From the NCBI GenBank assembly GCA_035284745.1, contig JAYKIL010000021.1, positions 61,744 through 125,743 on the forward strand: 64,000 nucleotides of DNA, in the 5' to 3' direction. Origin of the DNA: JAYKJB01 sp035284745 [NCBI: Candidatus Sericytochromatia bacterium] (GTDB taxonomy: Bacteria > Cyanobacteriota > Sericytochromatia > S15B-MN24). Below the pieces are notes generated by a model. That model searched no databases. It worked only from the letters and a program-made list of their open reading frames with translations, and was not told the origin of the DNA. This document shows positions 16,370 to 24,975 of the stretch, one piece after another; position 1 is the first letter of the stretch, and the number at the start of each line of letters is the position of its first letter. Made by a program: the position numbers and the translations under genes.

Positions 16370-18556
16370 ATGGCATCGCGCTCACGCATTATCACGGTGT
16401 TCGGCGCCAAAGGCGGTGTGGGCCGCTCGGTGATTGCTGCCAATCTGGCAGTGGCCCTCGCCGTGAAGCAGAAGAGTTCTGTTGCCCTCGTTGACCTTGA
16501 CTGGCTTGCTGGAGGCAGCCTGGCCTCTTTACTTGATCTTGAAGCAACACAGGGGCATTGGGGGCATTGGGTCAACCAAAGGGTGCCCTTGGAGCAATTA
16601 ATGGTGTCTCATTCCAGTGGGGTCAAGTTGCTGGGGGCACCCCCGCCCGGAGAGGCGGTGCTCCCGCACGATCGCATTGTCGCGTTGCTGCATCAACTCT
16701 CACGCCACCACGGTGATATTGTCGTCGACACATGCTGGCCCCACATCAGCCCGCTAATGGTCCCGTTATTCGACCTTGCCTCCGTCGTACTCACCCTGGT
16801 CACCCCTGATATTACGACGTTACAGGCCACCAAAGAATTACTGGAGCGCGCGCGAGACCTTCACTTTCCGTCCGACCGCCTGGCAGTGGCATTGAATCGG
16901 GAAGGCATCACACCCGATATCACCGCGGAAGATGTCAGCAACACCCTAAAACGCAAACTCCTGGCGAGAATTCCCTACCATCCCCAGGTGGTCAGCGCGT
17001 TGAACCGTGGGGTTCCTATCGTGACCCACGCCCCGAATCATGCGGTCTCTTCGGCCATTCTCGCCCTCACAGAACGGGCCCGACAACTCCCGGCCGTTGA
17101 TCTCACCCAACGTCGTCTCACCGAACTCACGCCTGAAGCAACGGCAGCGGCTAACCCAGTCCCCACAGCCTTTACGGGTCCCCTGCCACCATTATTAGAT
17201 GCTGAGACACGAGGAAACGGCCCCGCCGAGGAACCCGTCCTGGCCCTCGTTCGTCGTGAAACCGAGCGTCAAGAGGAGCGTGAAATCAAGATCGCGATTC
17301 ACGCGAAATTGGTCGAACAGATGAAACTCGAAGACATTCCCTTTGACCGACTGGCAGACCCAGATTTCAAGGCGACAATGCGCGACCAAGTGGCCGAACG
17401 GGTCAATCGCTTGATTGAGGATCTTCAAATAAAGGTCACAAGTCGAACAGAACGGGCGCGGTTGGTGATGGACATCGCCAATGAAGCCATCGGTTACGGC
17501 CCCCTTGAACAGTTCTTGGCGGATGAAACCGTCACCGAGGTGATGGTGAACGGTCCCGGACAAATCTTTATCGAGCAGCGAGGGCGCCTCACACTCTCAG
17601 CACGGACGTTCACCGATGAAAAGCAATTGCGGGTGGTCATTGACCGCATTGTTGCTCCCATTGGGCGCCGGGTCGATGAATCAAGCCCTATGGTCGATGC
17701 CAGGCTGCCGGATGGATCCCGCGTGAACGTGATCATTCCCCCCTTGGCGTTGAACGGGTCCACCATTACCATCCGAAAATTCTCCAAAAAACGGCTCGGC
17801 ATCCAAGACCTTATCGGATTCGATACCTGTACCGCGGCCATGGCCCAATTTTTGGAAGCCTGTGTCCACGCCAAACTCAATATTTTCATCTCAGGCGGGA
17901 CAGGTTCGGGAAAAACGACCCTGTTGAATGTCTTGTCGTCTTTCATTCCTTCCGATGAACGCATTGTCACCATTGAAGATGCCGCGGAACTGAAATTGAA
18001 TCAAACCCACGTGATTAGCCTTGAGGCGCGACCGGCGAATATCGAAGGCCAAGGCGCCGTTCCGATCCGCGATCTTGTGCGAAACAGCCTTCGCATGCGA
18101 CCTGACCGCATTATCGTGGGCGAAGTTCGCGGGGGCGAGGCGCTGGACATGTTGCAAGCGATGAATACAGGCCACGATGGTTCCCTGGCAACAGGTCACG
18201 CAAATACACCGCGAGATGCCCTCGCCCGGCTTGAAACCATGGTCTTGATGGCGGGAATGGATCTTCCCGTGCGTGCCATTCGCGAGCAAATCGCCTCTGC
18301 GATTCATCTCATTGTTCAACAAAGCCGGTTGACGGATGGCAGCCGGAAGATTACGCGTATTTCGGAGGTAACGGGCATGGAAGGTGAAATAATTTCCATG
18401 CAAGATATTTTCGAATTCCGGCAAACCGGCCGCACCCCCACGCGGGTCGATGGCGCATTCAGAGCCACGGGCATGCGCCCCTATTGCCTGGATACTATCG
18501 AGAGTATGGGGCTCACCCTGCCCGGTGACCTGTTTCAAAAAGGTCCCGCATTGTGA
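16370..18556 (+). CDS. fused TadZ/CpaE (MinD-like) and TadA/CpaF ATPase
   Basis: One 728-residue polypeptide carries two Tad proteins that are normally separate. Residues about 1-240 are MinD/ParA-like (TadZ/CpaE): a deviant Walker A, GAKGGVGRS, in which the usual P-loop Lys is Arg, then VALVDLDW and later LVTPDIT. After a linker, residues about 300-715 are a full TadA/CpaF type-IV secretion ATPase: the GYGPLEQFL start, Walker A SGGTGSGKTT near residue 508, and RIIVGEVRGGEA with GHANTPRDA. TadA powers pilus assembly and TadZ localises it. The reading frame is continuous, so this is a real fusion. The next gene overlaps the stop by four bases. Confidence 0.93.
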   Translation: MASRSRIITVFGAKGGVGRSVIAANLAVALAVKQKSSVALVDLDWLAGGSLASLLDLEATQGHWGHWVNQRVPLEQLMVSHSSGVKLLGAPPPGEAVLPHDRIVALLHQLSRHHGDIVVDTCWPHISPLMVPLFDLASVVLTLVTPDITTLQATKELLERARDLHFPSDRLAVALNREGITPDITAEDVSNTLKRKLLARIPYHPQVVSALNRGVPIVTHAPNHAVSSAILALTERARQLPAVDLTQRRLTELTPEATAAANPVPTAFTGPLPPLLDAETRGNGPAEEPVLALVRRETERQEEREIKIAIHAKLVEQMKLEDIPFDRLADPDFKATMRDQVAERVNRLIEDLQIKVTSRTERARLVMDIANEAIGYGPLEQFLADETVTEVMVNGPGQIFIEQRGRLTLSARTFTDEKQLRVVIDRIVAPIGRRVDESSPMVDARLPDGSRVNVIIPPLALNGSTITIRKFSKKRLGIQDLIGFDTCTAAMAQFLEACVHAKLNIFISGGTGSGKTTLLNVLSSFIPSDERIVTIEDAAELKLNQTHVISLEARPANIEGQGAVPIRDLVRNSLRMRPDRIIVGEVRGGEALDMLQAMNTGHDGSLATGHANTPRDALARLETMVLMAGMDLPVRAIREQIASAIHLIVQQSRLTDGSRKITRISEVTGMEGEIISMQDIFEFRQTGRTPTRVDGAFRATGMRPYCLDTIESMGLTLPGDLFQKGPAL

Positions 18557-19461
18557 GTAACTCCGCGCTATTTCTGGCATTTTTTTTGCTATTCGGCGCA
18601 TTCCTGGTTTTTCTGCTGGTCGGATGGAGCATGGTTCAAAAGCAGAAGCGTCGGGCCAGCGAGCCAAACCCCCAGGAAGAGCGTGATCAAGGGGAACTCG
18701 CCGACCCCGCCCAAGCACTGACAAAAAAACTGCGTCAGGCAGGTCTTGAACCCGACCCCGCCGCTTTTTTGCGGCGCTGGCGCATCGGGGCCCTCACGGG
18801 CGCCATTGTGGGGATCGTGATGGGAGGCTTCGGCGCGGGCGGAGTCCTGTTTGGTGGCCTGCTGGGCTACTCTATCTGGCGGGCCCGAGAGGTTTATCTA
18901 CACTTTAAGTGGAATCAACGAATGGCCGAATTCCTCGATCAGTTCACCGATGCGCTGGGCGTGATGGCTAACGGTGTAAAAAGTGGTCAAACCGTCTTGC
19001 AAACCTTTGAAACCATCGCCCTTGATTTTGGCGACCCGATCAGCAGCGAAGTGACCGAGGTGTTACAAGAACTGCGAATGGGCGTTCCGTTGGACAATGC
19101 GCTCGAGGCTTGGGCCGAGCGCATTCCGCTTGAGGATCTTGAAATAGCGACCACAGCACTGAGCGTGCAACGCCAAACCGGCGGTAACGTGGCGGAAATT
19201 CTAGACACGGTCGCTGAAACCATACGACAACGAAACAAGCTTCAAAAGCAAATTCGTACCCTGACCACACAAGGCCGAATGAGTGGCTGGGTCTTGGGGT
19301 TATTGCCCGTGGGACTTTTTGTCGCCATGTTTCTTATTGCGCCGGAACGAACGGGTTTGTTGCTGACCCATCCCATCGGCATTCTGATGACCGCGATCGG
19401 CTCTGCAATGATCGCCGCCGGTGGGTTTTTCATCCAGCGCATCGTCTCGATCGAGGTGTAG
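18553..19461 (+). CDS. tadB: Tad pilus inner-membrane protein TadB
   Basis: A 302-residue type II secretion F-domain protein. An N-terminal membrane helix, a short cytoplasmic linker, more membrane segments, the cytosolic F domain (about residues 120-240, with QFTDALGVMANGVKSGQTVLQ and IATTALSVQRQTGGNVAEIL), and two C-terminal helices. It pairs with TadC to form the platform driven by TadA. Start GTG overlaps the stop of the ATPase gene; three bases separate it from tadC. Confidence 0.92.
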   Translation: MSNSALFLAFFLLFGAFLVFLLVGWSMVQKQKRRASEPNPQEERDQGELADPAQALTKKLRQAGLEPDPAAFLRRWRIGALTGAIVGIVMGGFGAGGVLFGGLLGYSIWRAREVYLHFKWNQRMAEFLDQFTDALGVMANGVKSGQTVLQTFETIALDFGDPISSEVTEVLQELRMGVPLDNALEAWAERIPLEDLEIATTALSVQRQTGGNVAEILDTVAETIRQRNKLQKQIRTLTTQGRMSGWVLGLLPVGLFVAMFLIAPERTGLLLTHPIGILMTAIGSAMIAAGGFFIQRIVSIEV

Positions 19462-19463
19462 CC

Positions 19464-20411
19464 GTGGATCCCGTGGTGCTATTTTTTGTCGGCATTCTCT
19501 CTTTCGTCGCGGTTTTGCTGCTTCTTCTGGCGGTCGCAAAGCCCAAACAGCGTGAAGAGGTTGAGGGCCGTCTCAAACGCCTGAAAGAAAACGCTGAAAG
19601 GCCCAATTTCCTGCACACGGAGGCCCCTCAGAGCGCGTTAAAAAAGGACGCCTTGGCCGATGCCAACCAACAACTCGACGCGTTGTTTCGCCCAGCGGCC
19701 GAACGCAGGCTCTCGGAACGACAAGCCACAGAGATTCAACTGCTTCTCCAGGCGGCGGGGCGCTATCACATGACACCGTTACAAGTGCGCATCTGGCAGC
19801 TAAAATCGGCCCTGCTAATGCCTCTGGCGGCGATTTTTTTGACCTTTGCGTTACTCGGGTTCAATCCTGCTGTGACGGTTTTGCTTGCGTCGGGTGCTTC
19901 GGGAGGCGGGTTTTTCTACCCAATATTCGCACTCCAAAAAGAAAGCAGCAAACGCCGTGCGGTCATTCTGCGCCAACTCCCGACGACCCTAGACTTGCTC
20001 ACGGTGTGCGTAGAGGCGGGGCTGTCCTTGCAAGCGGCACTGCAGAAAGTGGTGGAAAAAACCCGTCCCAATCCATTGCGTGAAGAAATTGACCAAGTGC
20101 TTCGGGAAATACAACTCGGCCGGCCGCGCGGGGACGCATTGAAGGATATGGCCCGCCGCGTGGGCATCAAAGAAGTCAATTCGGTCGTGCTGTCTATGGT
20201 TCAGGCGGAGGCGATGGGCACCAGCGTCTCGAAAAGCTTACGGGTTCAATCTGAAATCGCCCGAGATGCCCGCATGCAGCGGGCCCAAGAGCAAGCCATG
20301 CAAGCCCCGGTCAAGCTGTCATTTCCGCTCGTTTTCTTCATTTTCCCCGTGGTTTTTATCGTGATCTTCGGCCCGGTGGCCCTGGAATTGTTCACGAATT
20401 GGGTGGGCTGA
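19464..20411 (+). CDS. tadC: Tad pilus inner-membrane protein TadC
   Basis: A 315-residue partner of TadB in the Tad platform. It has the same F-domain topology: N-terminal helix, soluble linker, two membrane segments near residues 115-150, the F domain (LDLLTVCVEAGLSLQAALQKV, then SVVLSMVQAEAMGTSV) and a C-terminal helix rich in Phe and Val. Start GTG at 19464. The stop shares its last base with the ATG of the DUF192 gene. Confidence 0.92.
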   Translation: MDPVVLFFVGILSFVAVLLLLLAVAKPKQREEVEGRLKRLKENAERPNFLHTEAPQSALKKDALADANQQLDALFRPAAERRLSERQATEIQLLLQAAGRYHMTPLQVRIWQLKSALLMPLAAIFLTFALLGFNPAVTVLLASGASGGGFFYPIFALQKESSKRRAVILRQLPTTLDLLTVCVEAGLSLQAALQKVVEKTRPNPLREEIDQVLREIQLGRPRGDALKDMARRVGIKEVNSVVLSMVQAEAMGTSVSKSLRVQSEIARDARMQRAQEQAMQAPVKLSFPLVFFIFPVVFIVIFGPVALELFTNWVG

Positions 20412-20788
20412 TGGGGGCGCCCGCTTCCCTTCGCTTGACGTGTGAGCGCACGGGTGAAGCGTTGGCAGAGCGTGTAGGGATCGCCAGCAACTTTTGGAGC
20501 CGCTTGATAGGCTTGCTGGGCACCCCGCACTTGCCCCCGGACGCCGGGTTGCTGATTGTTCCTTGCAACAGTGTTCACACCTTCGGGATGCGTTACGCGA
20601 TCGACATCGTCTATCTCACTGAGGCGGGGGTCGTAATAGCGACCACGGAGCACATGAAGCCCTGGACATTCGGGTGGCCGATCCGAGCAGCAAAAGCCGT
20701 GCTGGAGTTACCGGCAGGAACGGTCCAACGCGCAGGTCTGCAGGCCGGTGACCGGTTGTCGGGATGGCCCGCGCCGACACCATCTTAG
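20411..20788 (+). CDS. DUF192 family protein
   Basis: A 125-residue protein of the DUF192 family: SRLIGLLGTPHLPPDAGLLI, then the CNSVHTFGMRYAIDIVYL strand and VLELPAGTVQRAGLQAGD at the end, all in the usual order. The biochemical role is unknown. DUF192 members are frequent next to tad loci, and here the start overlaps the tadC stop by one base, so it belongs to the same operon. No signal peptide is seen in this copy. Confidence 0.88.
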   Translation: MGAPASLRLTCERTGEALAERVGIASNFWSRLIGLLGTPHLPPDAGLLIVPCNSVHTFGMRYAIDIVYLTEAGVVIATTEHMKPWTFGWPIRAAKAVLELPAGTVQRAGLQAGDRLSGWPAPTPS

Positions 20789-21215
20789 CGCGATCCCGCA
20801 AAGCCTCTCAGCGCCTATTAAACCACCGAATCATGGCCCACATCTCACGCCTCAAAATACATTCTGACACCATTCACTCTCGCTGGGTGTCAGGTTTCCA
20901 GTCAAACCGTCAAAAACCCAGAAGCAATACTCCAAGAGGGTTTCAGGCCATCAAAAGCGGTTGTGACACCGGCCAAAAGCCCCGGGGGCCAGCCCCACGT
21001 TTACGGCCCCAGAATCAACACGAAGCGTACTAATACTGGAGCCATTCAGGTCGCGTTATCTTGGAGAAAAAATCCAGAAACAACGCTCAAATGGCGCTGG
21101 CATTGAGCCTGACGCTTCCGCCTTGTGCGCAGAGCAACCGTTTAGTCGTTCTTTGGAGCGGGAACAATAATGAGTGTGAGCAGTGTCCGGCACACGGGAT
21201 CACAGAGGAATGATG
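20789..21215 (+). other. 427-base intergenic region, no gene recognised
   Basis: It follows the last tad gene and precedes the NHL-repeat lipoprotein. An imperfect hairpin at 21085-21108 (GCTCAAaTG with CATTGAGC, one bulge) is the clearest structure. Open frames here are basic, lack ribosome sites and look non-coding. I see no terminator with a T tract and no convincing promoter, although the promoter for the next gene must lie here. Confidence 0.4.
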
Positions 21216-23645
21216 ATGACGCGCGCGCCCCGATGGGTGACATTTTTTCTCCTGGTGTTCATGGCGAGCACTGCATGCAGCGCCCCGACGACCACCGAAC
21301 CACCGACGACGACCGAGACGAGCCGTTCGGGTCGGCGGGTCACCAGCACGTCCAGCAAAGGGGGAACGGCCTCGCCGTTACCACCGAATGCCAGCGAAGT
21401 CCCTGGACAACCCAGCGAGCCAACCCCGCCCGTTGAGACCGGTCAACCCTCCGGAACGCCAGACGCGACCGGCACGACCAAGCCAGACTCTGTGGCGACG
21501 ACCCCGGTCACCAGCGATCCCACCGCCAGCGGAACGCCCACAGCGACCGGGACGACGGATCCTACGGGGGGGCAGCCGGCCACCACCTTTCGTGTTGTGA
21601 ATCCGGCCGGAACGCCAGCCGTGGGGGTGCCCGTGCGTTTTTACACCGCGACCCTCAACACGCCAGCAGCATTCCGAAGAAGGCGTTTGATGGCCACCGC
21701 CGTGAGTGAACTCACAACCAACGACAATGGAAACATCGACTTGACCTTATTGGCTGACGGGACTTACAACGTGGAAGTCGACCAAAGCCCCCTGGTCCGT
21801 GCCTTTCGATTCAATGTCCCGGTCAAACAAGAATCTTTGACGATTGTTTTGGCGCCAGTAGGGAGCATCTCGGGGGTCTTGAAGGTCCCGGGAGATGCTG
21901 ACAGTGGCGGCATATGGGTGAGTTTGTTGGGAACGCCCTACCAGGGCCAAACGAATTCGACGGGTGCCTTTTCGATTTTGGGTGTCCCCTCGGGCACATA
22001 CCATCTGTATGCCGAACGGGACGGAAAATTTACCCACAACGTCAGCCAGGTGCCCGTTAAGTCCGGCGAGGACACCCAGATCGACGAAGCGACCCTCAAT
22101 TCAGCCACGCCTATCTTGGCGAGTTTAACTCCGGCCAACGGAGGCAACGGAACAGTCGTGACCATCACAGGAGACAAATTTGAAGCCGGGAAAGACTATT
22201 CGGTGAAATTTGGGAACGCCTTTGGCACGGCCGTCACGCGGATCAACGAGACGACGTTAACGGCCAAGTCCCCCAATATTTCGGACACCAGCGTTTCAGT
22301 GGTCAACGTGACCGTGACAATTGGTGGTAAAGACAGCAATCCGATGACGTTCACCCCCATTAAACAACTGACCATCACGGGCGCAGGAACCCCCTTCACC
22401 ACAGGTGACACGCGCCAATATATCGGTGAGGCCACAGACCTTAGCGGAAACATCGTCGCAAGCCCGACCTTCACTTGGGTGACCACAGGAAGTGCAGCCA
22501 CTGTAAATTCGTCGGGCCTGGTGACAGCCAACCAAGCAGGGGTCGGAACGCTTGCGCTGCGAAGTGGCGACCTGGTGAGCAGCGCCCTGACACTAGAAGT
22601 ATTCAATCCAGTGACGGCATCCACGCTGGCGGGGTCAGGTGTGGTTGGTGCTACGGATGGGCCAACCACCGCGGCCACCTTCAATGAACCGGCCGGAATT
22701 GCCGTGGAATCTGGTGGCACCATCTATGTTGCAGATTACCGGAACCATCGCATTCGACGCATTGCCGGCGGCCAAGTCAGCACGCTCGCAGGGTCCATCT
22801 TGAATCCTTTTCAACTGAATGGCGTTGGGCCACAATTAAACGAATTCCAAAACGGTACAGGTGCCAGTGGCACATTCAATTACCCCTACCACATTGCCCT
22901 CAACGGCACCTCCTTGCTGGTGGGCGACACCCTCAATCAACGCATCCGCCGTGTGACCACCGCGGGCGGTGTGGTCACGACGTTCGCGGGAACAGGCACC
23001 ATCGGGGTTTTACAAGGCGACCTGACAGAGGGAAACGCGCTGGAGGTTGCCCGTTTCCAAGCCCCCAGCGCCGCCCGCCCTGGCCCCGACGGTCAAATTT
23101 TTGTTGCCGATACTTTCAACCACCGTATTCGTCGCATCAGCAATGCCGGTGACGTCACAACCATTGCTGGCAGTGGCGCCGATCCGGGTTTTGCGGACGG
23201 AGCCGCCCTCACAACCGCCCAATTCTCCGAACCATTCGACATCGCCGTGGCCTCAGATGGAACCATTTACGTGGCCGACACGAGCAACAATCGCATTCGC
23301 CGAATTTCCAACGGGCAGGTCACGACCCTGGTCGGTCGAGAGACCGCGGGGATGCAGGATGGTACGCCCGACGTCGCCACAATGTTCAGCCCGTTTGGTC
23401 TCGCTTTGAACGCCGCCGGCACCCGTCTTTACTTCACGGAACTGAATAACCATGCCATTCGAGAAGTTAATTTGGCCGCGAACCCTGTGGTGGTGCGGAC
23501 TCTGTGTGGCGGCACGGCAGGATTTAAAGACGGTGAAGCGCCTTTATTCAATTCCCCACGGGGAATTGCGGTGGAACCCAGCGGAAATCTGGTGGTGGCC
23601 GACTTCAACAACCACCGCATCAGGCGGGTGAACATCGTTCCCTGA
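21216..23645 (+). CDS. lipoprotein with carboxypeptidase-regulatory-like, IPT/TIG and NHL-repeat propeller domains
   Basis: An 809-residue surface or periplasmic protein. From the ATG at 21216 (AGAGG seven bases upstream) it opens with a lipoprotein signal ending MASTAC, then a long Thr/Pro/Ser-rich linker to about residue 125. A small beta domain follows (like carboxypeptidase-regulatory domains, VSLLGTPYQGQTNSTGAF), then an IPT/TIG-like domain (LTPANGGNGTVVTITGDKF), an Ig-like stretch, and five or six NHL repeats, each with a IYVADxxNHRIRRI strand. NHL propellers bind proteins, sugars or RNA; the ligand here is unknown. Probably displayed outside the cell. Confidence 0.88.
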   Translation: MTRAPRWVTFFLLVFMASTACSAPTTTEPPTTTETSRSGRRVTSTSSKGGTASPLPPNASEVPGQPSEPTPPVETGQPSGTPDATGTTKPDSVATTPVTSDPTASGTPTATGTTDPTGGQPATTFRVVNPAGTPAVGVPVRFYTATLNTPAAFRRRRLMATAVSELTTNDNGNIDLTLLADGTYNVEVDQSPLVRAFRFNVPVKQESLTIVLAPVGSISGVLKVPGDADSGGIWVSLLGTPYQGQTNSTGAFSILGVPSGTYHLYAERDGKFTHNVSQVPVKSGEDTQIDEATLNSATPILASLTPANGGNGTVVTITGDKFEAGKDYSVKFGNAFGTAVTRINETTLTAKSPNISDTSVSVVNVTVTIGGKDSNPMTFTPIKQLTITGAGTPFTTGDTRQYIGEATDLSGNIVASPTFTWVTTGSAATVNSSGLVTANQAGVGTLALRSGDLVSSALTLEVFNPVTASTLAGSGVVGATDGPTTAATFNEPAGIAVESGGTIYVADYRNHRIRRIAGGQVSTLAGSILNPFQLNGVGPQLNEFQNGTGASGTFNYPYHIALNGTSLLVGDTLNQRIRRVTTAGGVVTTFAGTGTIGVLQGDLTEGNALEVARFQAPSAARPGPDGQIFVADTFNHRIRRISNAGDVTTIAGSGADPGFADGAALTTAQFSEPFDIAVASDGTIYVADTSNNRIRRISNGQVTTLVGRETAGMQDGTPDVATMFSPFGLALNAAGTRLYFTELNNHAIREVNLAANPVVVRTLCGGTAGFKDGEAPLFNSPRGIAVEPSGNLVVADFNNHRIRRVNIVP

Positions 23646-23657
23646 GGTCGGATGAGA

Positions 23658-23684
23658 GCCCCCCCAAGAAATTCTATAGGGGGC
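23658..23684. terminator. possible bidirectional stem-loop between convergent genes
   Basis: GCCCCC (23658-23663) pairs with GGGGGC (23679-23684) around a 15-base loop, between two convergent genes. No T tract follows on either strand, so the role is uncertain. Confidence 0.3.
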
Positions 23685-23700
23685 CAGCTGGCACCCGTCG

Positions 23701-24918
23701 CTAGCGGGTCAGCACCAACGCCAAGGGCTGGTGACCGGCCGGGAATTGGCGCACCAGCGTCTTGTTCACGGGATCGATTTCCAAAACCGCGTTGTAGCCC
23801 GTGATAGTGACATATATCAGTCCCGTCGCAGGATCGGTCACGACCAGCGATGGACTGGGAGGTACCTGCAGGCTGGCTTCTATATCGCCGGACTCTGCAT
23901 CAATGATCTGGACAACCGGTGGCTTCGAATGCAGACACGTCACGTACAGTTTGCGTCGATCCGCACTCATGGCCAGGCCCGTGGGGGAGGTACCCGTAGG
24001 AATCTGCCGCGCCACCTTCTTTTCTTTCGTATCGAATACCACAATACGTTCGGCCGAGCGGTACCCCACATACAACCAGCGTCCGTCTTGGCTGAAGACA
24101 CCATCAAACGGAATCGCCATATCCATTTTGATACGGGCTAACGTGCGCTCCATTTTTGCGTCGTGAACAGTCACCCAGGAGACGCGTTGCCCCAAAGGGG
24201 CGTCGTGGCCGAAGTCGGCCTTTCGTTCAGCACGCATCGGGCGATGCTCTTCCTTCGCGCTGCCCATCCCTTCCTCGACGCCCTCATAGCGATGCAAAAC
24301 CCATATTTCACCCGTTTTAGGGTGCACCACCATGTTGGCCGGAGAAGAAGGGGTTGGCAGATCAGGAAACTTCACGCTGCGGATGCTTTTACCTTGGGCC
24401 GGGTCCAAAAAGGTCACCGAACGCTCGCGGATGGCATTGACCATCAGATACTGGCCCGAGGGATCCCAACTCAACGCGTTGGGCAAAGTGCCGACAGCAT
24501 TCTTTTGATGACACTCAAAGCACGAACGCGCCTGGGCCATACGCGCGTGGCCCACCTTTCGATGGGCGCCATTATCGGGAACCTCTCCGACCAAGATGTC
24601 CTGAATTTTTTTCTCCGTCGCGACATCGATGACCGATACACTTTGCGAGCCCACGTTGCTCACAAAGAGGCGCTTCCCATCGCGCGAAAGAGACAAATTA
24701 TGAGGCAAAATTCCGGTGTCGATTCCAGGGCCTATTTTGCCGGTTTGCACATCAATCGCATGAACCCCCGATAGCACTCCTACCACAAAAATTTTTTTGA
24801 GCGGTGCCAACGGCTTGGCGTCCAATACCCCCGCTTGCTGTAATGCCACCCCCACACCGACTAGACCAACCAGCACGCCCGCAATAAAAAAACTTTTTTT
24901 CTGTCTCACCACAACCAT
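23701..24918 (-). CDS. YncE-like beta-propeller with a c-type heme motif
   Basis: A 405-residue protein with an N-terminal membrane anchor or signal (FFIAGVLVGLVGVGVAL) and a seven-bladed propeller of the YncE/cytochrome D1 type (repeats such as NLSLSRDGKRLFVSNVGSQSVSVID and GLAMSADRRKLYVTC). Inserted near residue 135 is CFECH, a CxxCH heme-binding motif. This is unusual for YncE but known in some dehydrogenase-like propellers; Met or His ligands nearby could serve as the sixth ligand. It may move electrons or sense redox in the periplasm (inference). The ATG at 24918 has no strong ribosome site. Confidence 0.75.
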   Translation of the reverse strand: MVVVRQKKSFFIAGVLVGLVGVGVALQQAGVLDAKPLAPLKKIFVVGVLSGVHAIDVQTGKIGPGIDTGILPHNLSLSRDGKRLFVSNVGSQSVSVIDVATEKKIQDILVGEVPDNGAHRKVGHARMAQARSCFECHQKNAVGTLPNALSWDPSGQYLMVNAIRERSVTFLDPAQGKSIRSVKFPDLPTPSSPANMVVHPKTGEIWVLHRYEGVEEGMGSAKEEHRPMRAERKADFGHDAPLGQRVSWVTVHDAKMERTLARIKMDMAIPFDGVFSQDGRWLYVGYRSAERIVVFDTKEKKVARQIPTGTSPTGLAMSADRRKLYVTCLHSKPPVVQIIDAESGDIEASLQVPPSPSLVVTDPATGLIYVTITGYNAVLEIDPVNKTLVRQFPAGHQPLALVLTR

Positions 24919-24975
24919 CCATTCATGCCGAAAGGGCGAGCCATTGCTGGCTCGCCCTCCCCATATACCCAGCGA

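Noticed and set aside
20764-21033. Open frame of 89 residues between the DUF192 gene and the NHL gene
   Set aside because: It overlaps the DUF192 gene, has no ribosome site, and its composition (Arg, Gln, Pro, His rich) looks non-coding.
629-21035. A 19-base string near 629-647 recurs with one mismatch at 21017-21035
   Set aside because: One near-match of this length is about what chance gives in 64 kb, and one copy lies over the dnaB stop codon.
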